A stretch of 64,000 nt of DNA from Celeribacter naphthalenivorans (GCF_020524585.1 NZ_JAIVLK010000005.1:124001-188000), one strand, 5' to 3'. Positions 43,760 to 53,277 are shown, counted from the stretch's first letter. The notes: a model not told the origin generated them from the sequence alone. Numbers and translations: made by a program.

Positions 43760-46315
43760 GTGCAGCAAGAGAGTGATATCCTTGGGTTCACCCGCATCCG
43801 CCGCGTCGCTCCGATCGCGGTAGATACCCATGGCGGGCGGGCGAAATGCCTGCAGCGCCTGATCCGTCTTGATCTGCCTGTGCCGGAAACCGTTGCCCTG
43901 TCTTTTGACGCCGTGCATCGCCTCGCCGAGGGGTATCGCTTCGACAAAAAGGCGCTGTTGCGTGTGTTTGGCGATGCGCCTTTGCTCACTGTTCGGCCCT
44001 CGTCCGAGGACCCCGATTGGGGCGGACCGGGCGCCATTCTCAACATCGGCATGAACGATGAGCGTCACGCGGCGTTGACGCAGAGCCATGGCTCTGAGGC
44101 GGCAGACACGCTGTACTTGCGATTTGTGCAATCTTTCGCGGTGCATGTCGAACGTCTTGACCCGGAATTGTTCGAATTTGACACGTCTATGCCCGTGGCG
44201 GAGGCGCTGAAAGCGGCGCTCGATGCCCATGAGGACGAGACCGGCGAGCCGTTTCCGCAAGATCCCGCAGATCAGCTGGGTCAGGTCCTGCGCTCCATGG
44301 CGCGGGCTTGGGAGGGCACAACGGCGCGGCTGTTGCGTCAGGCCAAAGGCGCGCCTGCGGACGCCGGGCTTGGGCTGATCGTGCAGGCCATGTCCTTGGG
44401 GCTGGGGCCGGGCGAAAGCGGGGCAGGGGTGATGCAGTTGGTGGATTCGAACACCGGCGCGTCGCTGATCAAAGGCCGTTACAAACGCCAGTCGCAAGGC
44501 CGCGAGGCGGTCAACACTGGTGAGTTTGACGCAGATGAAGCGCTCTATCTGACCCGTGACAAACGCGGGCCTTCCCTTGAGGAGGCGCAGCCAGAGCTGT
44601 TTGAGGCGCTCGTCGAGATGTCGAAACTCTGCCGCGTGCGCCTGCGCGAAGAGATGCAGGTCGAGTTCACCATCGAAAACGGCAGGCTTTCGGTGCTGGA
44701 CGCCGTGCGGGTGCAACGCAGTTCGCGTGCGGCCCTCCGCATCGCGGTGCAATTGGCCGAGGATGGCATCATCCCGCGCGAAGAGGCGATCACCCGCGTG
44801 CCCGCCCGCTCTCTGACCGAATTGTTGCACCAACAGGTTGATCCTAAAGGAAAACGTGACGTCGTGGCGAAAGGCATCGCTGCCTCGCCGGGCGGTGCCG
44901 TGGGTCGGATCGTGTTCAATTCCAGCGTGGCGCAGAGCTATGAATCGCGTGGCGAGCCCTGTATCCTCGTGCGGCGAGAGACCACGCCCGAGGACATTCG
45001 CGGCATGCATTCTTCCGTCGGTATTCTGACCGAACGCGGCGGGGTCACTTCGCATGCGGCGGTGATCGCGCGTGGCATGGGGGTGCCCTGTGTGGTCGGG
45101 GCCTCGATGCGGATCAACGCGCGCGAACGCACGCTGACGCTGTCTGATGGGCGCACGCTCGAAGAGGGCGATATTCTGACGCTCGACGGCTCTGCTGGCG
45201 AGGCGCTTATGGGCGCGGTCAAAATGCTGCCGCCGGTGAAGGATCACTGGTATCTGCAACTGATGGAATGGGCCGATGCGATCCGTGACATCGGGGTGCG
45301 CGCCAATGCCGACACGCCCGCAGATGCCGCCATGGCGCGGGACTTCAAGGCGCAAGGGATCGGTCTGTGCCGCACCGAACATATGTTCTTTGAGGGTGAC
45401 CGGCTAACGGTGATGCGCGAGATGATTTTCGCCTCGCGCCACGAAGATCGGGCCGAGGCAATCGCGCGGCTTTTGCCGATGCAAAGATCTGACTTTATTG
45501 AGCTTTTCCGCATTATGGAAGGTCTTCCGGTCTGTATCCGCCTGTTCGATCCGCCGCTTCACGAATTCCTGCCCTCGGACCGTGAAGGTGCGAAGGAACT
45601 GGCCGAGGCGCTTGATCTGCCGCTCTCCGATGTGACCCGTCGGATCGAATGGCTGTCGGAATTCAACCCGATGCTGGGGATGCGCGGCGTGCGGCTGGGC
45701 ATCACCTTCCCTGAGATTTACGAGATGCAGGCCCGCGCGATTTTCGAAGCCACCATTGAGGCCTCGAAACACGGTGCGCCGGTGGTGCCGGAGATCATGA
45801 TCCCGCTGGTCTCGGCCAAACGGGAGGTCGAACTGGTCAAAACCCAGATCGACGGCGTGGCGGCGGCGGTGCGCAACCAGACGGGGGCGGATTTCACCTA
45901 TCGTCTGGGCGTGATGGTGGAAACGCCGCGCGCGGCCTTGCGCGCGGGCGACATCGCGCAAAGCGCGGCTTTCCTGTCCTTTGGCACGAACGACCTGACC
46001 CAGATGGCCTATGGCCTGTCGCGCGACGACGCGGGGCGGTTCATGAACTCTTATGTGCAACAGGGCGTTTTCCCCGAAGACCCCTTCCACATGCTCGATT
46101 TCGAAGGCGTAGGGGAGTTGTTGAAAATCGGCGCTGAGCGGGGGCGCAAGGCGCGGCCTGAACTGACGGTTGCGGTTTGTGGTGAACACGGCGGTAACCC
46201 CGAATCTATCGCCTTTTGTCGGGCCGCTGGGTTCGATTACGTGTCCTGTTCGCCCTTCCGTGTGCCCGTGGCGCGCCTCGCCGCTGCGCAGCTTGTCGCC
46301 TACGGTGCAAAATAG
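43760..46315 (+). CDS. Pyruvate phosphate dikinase-like PEP-utilising enzyme
   Basis: An 851-aa multidomain protein of the PPDK family. The central phosphohistidine domain is intact: 'TERGGVTSHAAVIARGMGVPCV' with the phospho-His, read in parts. The C-terminal PEP/pyruvate barrel is also intact: 'GIGLCRTEHMFF', 'FGTNDLTQMAYGLSRDD' and 'VAVCGEHGGNPESIAF' with its catalytic Cys. The N-terminal nucleotide-binding domain is less orthodox: 'GGRAKCLQRL' where PPDK has GGKGANLAEM, and 'LSVLDAVRVQRS' where PPDK has a LQTR motif. The GTG at 43760 has GGGAGGT 8 bases upstream, better than GTG 43736. It lies downstream of glyS, an order seen in related genomes. True PPDK is the default reading. Confidence 0.78.
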   Translation: MQQESDILGFTRIRRVAPIAVDTHGGRAKCLQRLIRLDLPVPETVALSFDAVHRLAEGYRFDKKALLRVFGDAPLLTVRPSSEDPDWGGPGAILNIGMNDERHAALTQSHGSEAADTLYLRFVQSFAVHVERLDPELFEFDTSMPVAEALKAALDAHEDETGEPFPQDPADQLGQVLRSMARAWEGTTARLLRQAKGAPADAGLGLIVQAMSLGLGPGESGAGVMQLVDSNTGASLIKGRYKRQSQGREAVNTGEFDADEALYLTRDKRGPSLEEAQPELFEALVEMSKLCRVRLREEMQVEFTIENGRLSVLDAVRVQRSSRAALRIAVQLAEDGIIPREEAITRVPARSLTELLHQQVDPKGKRDVVAKGIAASPGGAVGRIVFNSSVAQSYESRGEPCILVRRETTPEDIRGMHSSVGILTERGGVTSHAAVIARGMGVPCVVGASMRINARERTLTLSDGRTLEEGDILTLDGSAGEALMGAVKMLPPVKDHWYLQLMEWADAIRDIGVRANADTPADAAMARDFKAQGIGLCRTEHMFFEGDRLTVMREMIFASRHEDRAEAIARLLPMQRSDFIELFRIMEGLPVCIRLFDPPLHEFLPSDREGAKELAEALDLPLSDVTRRIEWLSEFNPMLGMRGVRLGITFPEIYEMQARAIFEATIEASKHGAPVVPEIMIPLVSAKREVELVKTQIDGVAAAVRNQTGADFTYRLGVMVETPRAALRAGDIAQSAAFLSFGTNDLTQMAYGLSRDDAGRFMNSYVQQGVFPEDPFHMLDFEGVGELLKIGAERGRKARPELTVAVCGEHGGNPESIAFCRAAGFDYVSCSPFRVPVARLAAAQLVAYGAK

Positions 46316-46522
46316 TCACATTCTTATGACAAGGCGCTGAAAATAAAGGCGGATGATGGCCTGTTTGCAGGTGTTTTCCGGCGCTTTGCTGCTTATCTCT
46401 TGACTGTCCAGAAAGGGGGCTTGGGGCCCTGGGCTGGACCTTTTGGGACATTTGACCTATCCCCCCGCTCCGAAAACACCCGTGAGGCCCCGCAATCTGG
46501 GGCGCAATGGAGGGGCAACCCT

Positions 46523-47203
46523 ATGCAAATCCCAGCTAAGCTCAAGGCGCTCGCGCTTGTGGTTACGCTCGGCGTATCGACACTTCCGGGCCAGTCCCGT
46601 GCAGAGGTGACGGTGAGCCACTCGAACGATCCGAACCCGGTGCTTGGGCTCGAGTTGAACGCGCTGTTGAACCAGGAGCGCGACGGTCTTGAAAACGTCG
46701 ATGCAGATGCGATCGAGCGTCTCTTGGCCAGCTTCAAGCCGAAATCCAACACGCCGACGATCTCCTACACGCAGGACTTCCTCGCCAGCCAACCCGCCGC
46801 CGAAGGCGGTGAGCAATGGCAGTGCCTCGCAGAAGCGCTCTATTTCGAAGCGCGCGGCGAAAGCGTCAAAGGCCAGTTTGCCGTGGCCGAGGTGATCCTC
46901 AACCGCGTCTCTTCTCCCGCCTTCCCGAACACGGTCTGCGGTGTGGTGCATCAGGGCACGGGCCGCAAATATCAGTGTCAGTTCACCTATACCTGCGATG
47001 GCTATGCCGATGTCGTGCGCGAAAAGGGCGCATGGGATCAGGTCGCCAAAGTGGCCAAGCTGATGATCGACGGCGCACCGCGCACGCTGACGCAGGGGGC
47101 AACCCATTATCACACCCGCGCCGTAAACCCGCGTTGGGCGCGCGCTTTCGCGAAAACCGCGCAGATCGGCGTTCACATGTTCTACCGGATGCCGCAGGCC
47201 TAA
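46523..47203 (+). CDS. SleB-type cell-wall hydrolase
   Basis: A 226-aa exported murein hydrolase. Signal peptide about 1-27. The Hydrolase_2 domain (about 100-220) has 'CLAEALYFEARGESVKGQFAVAEVILNRV', read in parts, with likely catalytic Glu109, 'FPNTVCGVVHQG', 'CQFTYTCDG' and 'GATHYHTRAVNPRWA'. This is the pattern of SleB/CwlJ-like lytic enzymes that in non-sporulating bacteria remodel peptidoglycan. The ATG at 46523 follows GGAGGGG at 46509-46515; the frame upstream from 46400 has no ribosome site. It is a single gene with a good terminator. Confidence 0.9.
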   Translation: MQIPAKLKALALVVTLGVSTLPGQSRAEVTVSHSNDPNPVLGLELNALLNQERDGLENVDADAIERLLASFKPKSNTPTISYTQDFLASQPAAEGGEQWQCLAEALYFEARGESVKGQFAVAEVILNRVSSPAFPNTVCGVVHQGTGRKYQCQFTYTCDGYADVVREKGAWDQVAKVAKLMIDGAPRTLTQGATHYHTRAVNPRWARAFAKTAQIGVHMFYRMPQA

Positions 47204-47230
47204 CGCCTCAGATCACGGAATTGTTTCAGG

Positions 47231-47256
47231 CCCCGCCGGGAAAACGGCGGGGTTTT
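47231..47256 (+). terminator. Terminator after the SleB-type hydrolase gene
   Basis: CCCCGCCG (47231-47238) and CGGCGGGG (47245-47252) form an 8-bp stem with loop GGAAAA, followed by TTTT. Confidence 0.92.
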
Positions 47257-47353
47257 GCCATTTCAGCGGTGGGCCTGTGCGCCGGGCGATTGGGTCTTGG
47301 CCCATCGTCGCCAAAGCTGTAGCAAAGGCCAAAGTTTCAAGAAGGGACCGTCA

Positions 47354-48259
47354 ATGTCCGAGATCAGACAGGCCTTTGAGCACCCCGAAGCGCGCGCGCT
47401 TGCGACCTCGGATGCCATGCCGCTCGACCGGATTTCATTGCGCGACCATGTGGTCGATGTCGAAATCGGCGCTTTTCAGGCCGAGCGCGGCGTGCGCCAG
47501 CGCGTGTCTTTCAACATCGTTGTGGAATTGACCCCGGTGACCGGCCCGATTGATGACGATGTCGACCGCATCCTGTCCTATGACCGGCTGACCGAGGCGA
47601 TCCATATCGAGTTGGAGGCCGAGCGGCTCAACCTGCTGGAAACCCTTGCTGAGCGCATTGCTGAACGCATTCTGGCTGAGCCACGTGCTTTCCGGGTCTT
47701 TGTGCGGGTCGAAAAGCTCGACCGGGGACCCGGCGCGCTTGGTGTCGAGATCGTGCGCAGCGCGGATCAGATCGGACATGCTGAGACGATGGAGGCCCCC
47801 GTGCCGCATCCGCTGATCGTGCATCTGGGGCCGGAGGCTTTGGCGAGCGCGCAGCTCACCGCCTGGATCGACGCGCTTGAGGCCGATCCGCGGCCTGTCA
47901 TTCTGACCGTTGGCTTGCCCTCTGGCGACTGGCCCGAGGCGGGGCATAAGGCAGCGCAGCGGCGGATCGATCTTTTGGCGATTGAGCAAAACGCCTGGGT
48001 TCTGGCCGGGCGTGACCCCCGCTGTGTCGTGCGTGCGACCCGGACCGAGTTGGATTGGGCGATGAAACACGATCAGATCTCCGTCTGGGCGCCGTCGAAA
48101 ATGGTGCTCGACGCGGTGCATGGCCCGAAAGGCGACATCGCCGAAATGGTGGCTTGGCTGGCGCAAGAGCTCTCCGCGACAAAGATTCTAAGTCTCGGTG
48201 CGGTGGAAATCAAAGGCGCCGAGTGCCGCGACGCGCATACGGCAGTGGAGCTGTCCTGA
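47354..48259 (+). CDS. folB: Dihydroneopterin aldolase with a C-terminal extension
   Basis: FolB converts dihydroneopterin to hydroxymethyldihydropterin and glycolaldehyde. Residues about 24-145 are the aldolase: 'LDRISLRDHVVDVEIGAFQAERG' and 'QRVSFNIVVEL', then 'DRILSYDRLTEAI', 'LLETLAERIAERIL' and 'RVEKLDRGPGALGVEIV', with the expected Glu and Tyr/Lys positions. A second part (about 150-301) is unfamiliar; 'PVILTVGLPSG' and 'KILSLGAVEIKGAECRDAHT' give it an alternating strand-helix look. Standard FolB is about 120 aa, so this gene is more than twice that. The ATG at 47354 follows GAAGGGA. One base separates it from folP, so it is the first gene of folB-folP-glmM. Confidence 0.88.
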   Translation: MSEIRQAFEHPEARALATSDAMPLDRISLRDHVVDVEIGAFQAERGVRQRVSFNIVVELTPVTGPIDDDVDRILSYDRLTEAIHIELEAERLNLLETLAERIAERILAEPRAFRVFVRVEKLDRGPGALGVEIVRSADQIGHAETMEAPVPHPLIVHLGPEALASAQLTAWIDALEADPRPVILTVGLPSGDWPEAGHKAAQRRIDLLAIEQNAWVLAGRDPRCVVRATRTELDWAMKHDQISVWAPSKMVLDAVHGPKGDIAEMVAWLAQELSATKILSLGAVEIKGAECRDAHTAVELS

Positions 48260-48260
48260 G

Positions 48261-49292
48261 ATGGTGCAGCCCTTCTATGACCGTCCGATCCCGAGCTGCG
48301 ATCTGGCGCGGCCCGAGGGCGCGTTGACGCTGGCGGGCGGCTGGTGCTGGTTCACCCATGTCGAACGCCTGCGTCGCGACGCGCCGCCGGAGATTTTGCC
48401 TGTTTCTGCGCTGTCCGATGAGACCCGCACGCGGTTGACCTCCACCCGCGCCCCGATGGCGGGGCTCGATCTCCACACGCCTTCGGTGATGAGCATTCTC
48501 AACGTCACGCCGGACAGTTTCTCCGATGGCGGCAAATTCGACCGCCCCGAGGCCGCGCTGGCCGAAATCAAAGAGATGATCGCGGCGGGGGTCGAGATCA
48601 TCGACATCGGCGGCGAAAGCACCCGTCCGGGCGCGGATTACATTGCCATCGACGAAGAGATCACCCGCACCGCGCCGGTGATTGCGGCGATCCGTGAGAT
48701 CAGCGCTGTGCCGATCTCCATCGACACACGGAAAGCCCCGGTGGCCGAAGCCGCGCTCAAAGCGGGCGCAAGTCTCGTGAATGACGTTTACGCCTTTACC
48801 CATGACCCCGATCTGGCGCGTGTGAGCGCGGAAGCGGGCGCGCCGGTCTGTCTGATGCATGCGCAGGGCGATCCCGAGGTGATGCAGCTTGAGCCGCGCT
48901 ACGACAACGTGTTGCTCGATGTGTATGATTTCCTCGAAGAGCGTATCAAACTGGCCGAGGCGGCGGGCATTTCGCGTGCGCAGATCCTCGTCGATCCCGG
49001 CATCGGTTTTGGCAAAACGGTCGAGCATAATCTGGAGCTTTTGGTGCGGATTTCGCTGTTCCATGCTCTGGGCTGCGGCATCCTGTTGGGCGTGTCGCGC
49101 AAAGGCTTTATCGGCAAAATCGGCAAGGCCCCCGTGGCCCAAGACCGCGCGCCGGGCACTTTGGCGGTGACCATGGCGGCGCTTGGGCAGGGTGTGCAAA
49201 TCCACCGGGTGCATGATTTTAAAGAGGCAAAACAGGCGCTTGCTCTGTGGCAGGCGGTAATGGGTTTGAGGAGAGACAGTCATGACGCGTAA
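48261..49292 (+). CDS. folP: Dihydropteroate synthase
   Basis: Condenses hydroxymethyldihydropterin pyrophosphate with p-aminobenzoate; target of sulfonamides. The 343-aa protein carries an N-terminal extension of about 70 residues and then the TIM barrel with '[16 protein letters not shown]', '[14 protein letters not shown]', '[16 protein letters not shown]', '[10 protein letters not shown]', '[11 protein letters not shown]', '[16 protein letters not shown]' and '[10 protein letters not shown]'. The SRKGF loop and DPG are active-site residues. I chose ATG 48261, one base after folB's stop; an earlier in-frame start would overlap folB. It overlaps glmM by 11 bp. Confidence 0.94.
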   Translation: MVQPFYDRPIPSCDLARPEGALTLAGGWCWFTHVERLRRDAPPEILPVSALSDETRTRLTSTRAPMAGLDLHTPSVMSILNVTPDSFSDGGKFDRPEAALAEIKEMIAAGVEIIDIGGESTRPGADYIAIDEEITRTAPVIAAIREISAVPISIDTRKAPVAEAALKAGASLVNDVYAFTHDPDLARVSAEAGAPVCLMHAQGDPEVMQLEPRYDNVLLDVYDFLEERIKLAEAAGISRAQILVDPGIGFGKTVEHNLELLVRISLFHALGCGILLGVSRKGFIGKIGKAPVAQDRAPGTLAVTMAALGQGVQIHRVHDFKEAKQALALWQAVMGLRRDSHDA

Positions 49293-50628
49293 ATTCTTTG
49301 GCACGGATGGGGTGCGCGGGCGCGCCAACAGCCATCCGATGACCGCTGAAATGGCGTTGAAACTCGGGGCCGCTGCCGGACGCTATTTTCGGCGCGACGG
49401 CTCGCGCGAGCACCGTGTGGTGATCGGCAAGGACACGCGGCTGTCGGGCTATATGTTCGAAACTGCGATGACGGCGGGTTTCACCTCGACGGGCATGAAT
49501 GTGTTTCTTTTGGGGCCTGTGCCAACGCCGGCCGTGGGCATGCTCACGACCTCCATGCGCGCGGATGTGGGGGTGATGATTTCCGCCTCGCACAACCCAG
49601 CCGAGGACAATGGCATCAAGTTTTTCGGCCCCGACGGCTTCAAACTGTCGGATGAGGCGGAAAGCGAGATCGAGCGGCTGATGGAAGAGGGTGTCGAACC
49701 CGCGCAGGCGCAAAATATCGGTCGGGCGAAACGCATCGACGACGGACGCTTCCGCTACAATGAGCGGGTGAAATCGACCCTGCCGCGGGGGATGAATTTC
49801 CAAGGGCTGAAAGTGGTGATCGACTGTGCCAATGGCGCGGCCTATCGCACCGCGCCCGAGGTGCTTTGGGAGCTGGGCGCAGAGGTGATCCCGGTGGGCA
49901 CGGCGCCCAACGGCAAGAATATCAACGATCATTGCGGCTCGACCTATGTCCAGACCGCCGCCGAGGCGGTGGTGGCCCATGGTGCGGATGTCGGCATCTG
50001 TCTCGATGGCGATGCGGATCGGGTGATGATCTTGGATGAGACGGGCCGTGTGGCCGATGGCGATCAGCTTATGGGCTTGATGGCCAAGGCCTGGGCCGAT
50101 CAGGGGCGTCTGTCTGGCGGGGCCTTGGTCGCGACTGTGATGTCGAACCTCGGGCTGGAACGGTTTCTGGAGGCGGAAGGCCTGCGGTTGGAGCGCACCG
50201 CCGTGGGCGACCGCTATGTGGTGGAGCGGATGCGGGCAGGGGGCTTTAACCTTGGCGGCGAACAATCCGGTCATATCGTGATGAGTGATTACGCGACCAC
50301 GGGCGATGGTTTGCTGGCGGGGCTTCAGTTCCTAGCGGCCATGGTGGAGACCGGCAAAAAAGCCTCCGAGCTGACGCAGGTCTTCGAGCCGGTGCCGCAG
50401 CTTTTGCAGAACGTGCGGTATGGCACGGGGCAAAAGCCCTTGGATGATGCGGGCGTCAAAGCGGCGATTGCGGCGGCGGAAGCCAAGCTCAACGGCAACG
50501 GGCGGTTGCTGATCCGCAAGTCCGGCACAGAACCTCTGATCCGGGTGATGGCCGAAAGCGTGAGCGAGAGCGTTTTGAATACGGCGGTCGCGGATGTCGT
50601 GGCGGCAGTGAAGGCCGCAACGCAGTAA
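49282..50628 (+). CDS. glmM: Phosphoglucosamine mutase
   Basis: Interconverts glucosamine 6- and 1-phosphates on the route to UDP-GlcNAc, feeding peptidoglycan and lipopolysaccharide. The 448-aa protein has '[17 protein letters not shown]' at the start, the phosphoserine loop '[13 protein letters not shown]' with Ser103, the metal loop 'DGDADRVMI', '[19 protein letters not shown]' in the sugar-binding domain, and '[15 protein letters not shown]', the phosphate-binding loop near the C-terminus. GGAG six bases before the ATG sits inside the folP coding end. The 11-bp overlap with folP means translation is coupled. Confidence 0.96.
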   Translation: MTRKFFGTDGVRGRANSHPMTAEMALKLGAAAGRYFRRDGSREHRVVIGKDTRLSGYMFETAMTAGFTSTGMNVFLLGPVPTPAVGMLTTSMRADVGVMISASHNPAEDNGIKFFGPDGFKLSDEAESEIERLMEEGVEPAQAQNIGRAKRIDDGRFRYNERVKSTLPRGMNFQGLKVVIDCANGAAYRTAPEVLWELGAEVIPVGTAPNGKNINDHCGSTYVQTAAEAVVAHGADVGICLDGDADRVMILDETGRVADGDQLMGLMAKAWADQGRLSGGALVATVMSNLGLERFLEAEGLRLERTAVGDRYVVERMRAGGFNLGGEQSGHIVMSDYATTGDGLLAGLQFLAAMVETGKKASELTQVFEPVPQLLQNVRYGTGQKPLDDAGVKAAIAAAEAKLNGNGRLLIRKSGTEPLIRVMAESVSESVLNTAVADVVAAVKAATQ

Positions 50629-50655
50629 ACCCTGAAAATGTTCGAAAGAGACAAG

Positions 50656-50684
50656 AAAGGCGGCTTTTAGGGCCGCCTTTTGTG
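50656..50684 (+). terminator. Terminator after folB-folP-glmM
   Basis: AAAGGCGGC (50656-50664) pairs with GCCGCCTTT (50672-50680); TTTG follows. Confidence 0.9.
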
Positions 50685-50708
50685 CTTCGTGACAAGGATT
50701 CTACGCGT

Positions 50709-51164
50709 TTAGCGACCCAGCGGAATGATGAAACCGGTCGAGATGACGCCATAGATATCGTCGTCATAGCCTGTCGCGGCGTTGAGGAAGAGGGATTTGT
50801 AATTCAGTTGCACTGAGGGCGCAAAGCCGGTGTAACCCTCGCCAAAGGAGTGGATATAGGCGCCGACAATCCCGGCCTGTGCATGCTCGCCAATGTTCCA
50901 CATTTTCGCCGCCGATACATGCAGGGACGTGTCCGAACGGCTGTCGCGATAGGCGCCGACGGTATAATTCAGCCCATAGGCACGCTCCGCCCAGGTGAAC
51001 ATCAGCCCCGGATTGAATTCGTTGAAATCATCGCCGTTGTCCTCGCCCCAGTCGCCATAATGATGCGACGCCAGCGGGAGAACGGCGTAATCGGGGGCCA
51101 GACCGTCCGCGAAAACAGGCGTGGCGGTCAGGAGAAGGGCGGCAAGAAGGGCTTTGATCTGCAT
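50709..51164 (-). CDS. Small exported protein, probable outer-membrane beta-barrel
   Basis: A 151-aa protein with a signal peptide of about 19 residues ('MQIKALLAALLLTATPVFA'). The mature part alternates polar and aromatic residues and ends in aromatic/hydrophobic 'STGFIIPLGR', with strands such as 'NPGLMFTWAERAYGLNYTVGAYRDS', read in parts. That suggests a small eight-stranded barrel of the PagP-like/OmpW-like size class, though no catalytic residues are evident. I started at ATG 51164, where the signal begins. It is convergent with glmM and shares the terminator region. Function unknown. Confidence 0.7.
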   Translation of the reverse strand: MQIKALLAALLLTATPVFADGLAPDYAVLPLASHHYGDWGEDNGDDFNEFNPGLMFTWAERAYGLNYTVGAYRDSRSDTSLHVSAAKMWNIGEHAQAGIVGAYIHSFGEGYTGFAPSVQLNYKSLFLNAATGYDDDIYGVISTGFIIPLGR

Positions 51165-51247
51165 TGGTCTCATGGATTTGGCGTGTCTCTCGGCGTTTTG
51201 AACAAAAAACGGCTCCGAATTAAGGCCCTGTCAGGGCAATTGCGAGA

Positions 51248-51661
51248 TCATGCACCGCCGGTGAATGGCGCGTAGGCCAAGGACATGCCGGCGTTCATCA
51301 GGGTCCAGATGACGCCCACGATCCTCCACCCGAGACCTGTGTCACCTTTGGGCTTGGCGAGCCAAACGGCGCGGGCGACGAACAGGAAATAGACCCCCAA
51401 GGCCACGAAAGACGTTGATAACAGGAAGGAGAGAGACGGAAGAAAAGAGGCAATGGTGAAGAGGAGCACCATCAGGGGCAAGAAAAACAGCGCAGCGAGG
51501 TAATTCCCGGCCCAAAACGTGTCGCCCAGCCCTTCGCGCCCGGCCAAGAGGCTTTTCCAGAAGCCAAGGGTGAACATCCGCGCGCGCTCATCGAGGACTT
51601 CGTGTTCGTTCTCTGGTGTCAGATCGGCGGGGATGTGGTCGTCATGCTCGGGGTTGGTCAT
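51248..51661 (-). CDS. Hypothetical membrane protein (137 aa)
   Basis: I do not recognise a specific function. A hydrophilic N-terminus rich in Asp/Glu/His (about 1-40) precedes 'TFWAGNYLAALFFLPLMVLLF' and two more hydrophobic segments, giving three to four helices. GGAGTG lies ahead of the ATG at 51661 on the minus strand; the longer frame from 51736 crosses the upstream terminator. It is a single gene between the barrel protein and the hemerythrin-like gene. Confidence 0.7.
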   Translation of the reverse strand: MTNPEHDDHIPADLTPENEHEVLDERARMFTLGFWKSLLAGREGLGDTFWAGNYLAALFFLPLMVLLFTIASFLPSLSFLLSTSFVALGVYFLFVARAVWLAKPKGDTGLGWRIVGVIWTLMNAGMSLAYAPFTGGA

Positions 51662-51694
51662 GGGGCACTCCTTTGCGCGCATCCTGCGCATGAA

Positions 51695-51722
51695 AAAGGG
51701 CGCCCCGCAAGGCGCCCTTTCA
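51695..51722. terminator. Terminator between the hemerythrin-like gene and the 137-aa membrane gene
   Basis: AAAGGGCGCC (51695-51704) and GGCGCCCTTT (51711-51720) form a 10-bp stem with a 6-nt loop. On the minus strand it ends the hemerythrin-like transcript. Confidence 0.88.
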
Positions 51723-51732
51723 TCGCAGTCCG

Positions 51733-52296
51733 TCAACCGCGCAATTTGTGGTGCAAGATGATCGGCACCACCAGATCTTCCTCATCCGTCAGATGTCGAT
51801 TGAGGATCGCGCCGATGTCCTCGGCGTGACGCAGCACCGTGCCGGTCTCGTCATACATGTCGGGCGGGGAGAGCTGCGCAAGTTGCACAACCCGATTGGA
51901 GACACGTTTGAAATCGTCCAGCGTGCCATCCAGCTCCTCGTGATCCGTCTCCAACATATCGAGCCCGGTGATCAGACGGCTTTCCGCCGCTCCAAGCTCG
52001 GGAAAGAACCGACGGTCTTCCCACGTATGATGCCCGTGCAGGCTCTGGAGCAGGATGTGCCCGTATTTCGCGAGCTTTTGCGCATAAATTTGGTCCTCCA
52101 TCTTTTTGTCCAGAAAGGCCTCGCTGTCCTCCCGGATATAGGAGGACAAGGCCCGGAATGTGTCATGAGCGCCCATCCATTTCTGGACAGAGCGGGCGAA
52201 GTTCGGGTGATCCGGCCAGGTCACGCGCGGATACTCCCGAAGCAGGAGCTGCATCTCTTCGGGCAACCCCTGTCTTTCGTGTGCAGGGTAAGTCAT
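51733..52296 (-). CDS. Hemerythrin-domain protein
   Basis: A 187-aa cytoplasmic helical protein that likely binds a diiron or other metal centre. The His/Glu ligands expected of hemerythrin domains are seen in 'WMGAHDTFRALS', 'LHGHHTWEDRRFFPEL', 'ETDHEELDGTLD' and 'HLTDEEDLVVPIILHH'. The order H...HxxxE...H...HxxxD is preserved. Family members sense or store oxygen, iron or nitric oxide. I chose ATG 52296; the 20 codons upstream would run from the DMT gene's end. It follows the DMT transporter by 60 bp and may be cotranscribed. A terminator sits 13 bp beyond the stop. Confidence 0.9.
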   Translation of the reverse strand: MTYPAHERQGLPEEMQLLLREYPRVTWPDHPNFARSVQKWMGAHDTFRALSSYIREDSEAFLDKKMEDQIYAQKLAKYGHILLQSLHGHHTWEDRRFFPELGAAESRLITGLDMLETDHEELDGTLDDFKRVSNRVVQLAQLSPPDMYDETGTVLRHAEDIGAILNRHLTDEEDLVVPIILHHKLRG

Positions 52297-52356
52297 GGCG
52301 GGGATATGGGGAGGGCGGGAGGTGTTACAATGGAACATTCTCGCAGGGGCGGTCAT

Positions 52357-53277
52357 CTATCTGCGCACAAAGAGCCGCTTGATCACAGGCCATTGCGAGA
52401 TGGCGACACCGCCCAGGATCAGCGCCAGTGCAAGGATCAGAGCGGGCGGCAAAGGCTCTCGCAGCACCCAAGCGCCCAACACCACCGACCAGACCGGCAC
52501 CTGATAATTCACCAGCGTCATGAATGTCGGCCCGGCGGAGCGGATCACCAGCACGCGCAGCTGGTTCATCGCTGCGGTGGAGACGACGCCGAGGAAGATC
52601 ACGGCGATAAAGGCTTTGAGCGGAGGTACGGTCGGCGCACCTTCCGCGAGGACGGAAAACGGCAGGGTGATCAGCGCGCCCGTGGCCATCATGATCGTGG
52701 TCAGAGCGGTCGGATTGATTGGTGGAATGCGGCGGATCGTGATCGAATTGAGCGCGTAACAGAAGGCCACGGTGAGGCAGGCGAGGCGGCCCCAAAGCTC
52801 GAGATCTGCGCCGGAGCTGTGCAGCGCGTCTTGGCCGACCAGAAGGAAAACCCCAATGAAGCCAAGGGTGACACCGATGAGGGCGCGCAAGGACAGCCGC
52901 TCGCCTGCCACCATGAAATGCGCCATGGGCAAAACGACCAGGGGCACGGCGGCCATGGAGGTGCCGGCAAAACCGGAGGTGACATATTGCTGGCCCCAGT
53001 TCAGCAACAGGAATGGAATGGCGGAGGAGACCGCACCGGCCCAGATCAACGCGAGAAGATGCGGTTTGTTGTCGGGATCGCTGCCCATCTTGAACCCGTC
53101 GCGGCCCCAAAAGGCGGCCATGACGATGGCGGCGATGGTGAGCCGAAAGGTTGCGAGCCAAAAAGGCGTCACGCCGCGCAAAGCGACCTCGATCAGCATG
53201 AAGGTCGAGCCCCAGACAAAGCCCAGAATGCCGACCATGATCCAGGAGGCGGGGGTGATGTTTGGAAGCGGTGTCAT
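52357..53277 (-). CDS. DMT-superfamily (EamA) transporter
   Basis: A 306-aa permease with about ten helices in two EamA repeats. 'GFVWGSTFMLIEVALRGVTPFWLATFR' (read in parts) opens the first repeat, and 'NYQVPVWSVVLGAWVLREPLPPAL' closes the second. The substrate is unknown; the 'W..F..I..AL....P' start is common in small-metabolite exporters. The start ATG at 53277 overlaps the stop codon of the upstream AT-rich gene (ATGA), so its translation is coupled to that gene even though the two differ strongly in base composition. Confidence 0.9.
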   Translation of the reverse strand: MTPLPNITPASWIMVGILGFVWGSTFMLIEVALRGVTPFWLATFRLTIAAIVMAAFWGRDGFKMGSDPDNKPHLLALIWAGAVSSAIPFLLLNWGQQYVTSGFAGTSMAAVPLVVLPMAHFMVAGERLSLRALIGVTLGFIGVFLLVGQDALHSSGADLELWGRLACLTVAFCYALNSITIRRIPPINPTALTTIMMATGALITLPFSVLAEGAPTVPPLKAFIAVIFLGVVSTAAMNQLRVLVIRSAGPTFMTLVNYQVPVWSVVLGAWVLREPLPPALILALALILGGVAISQWPVIKRLFVRR

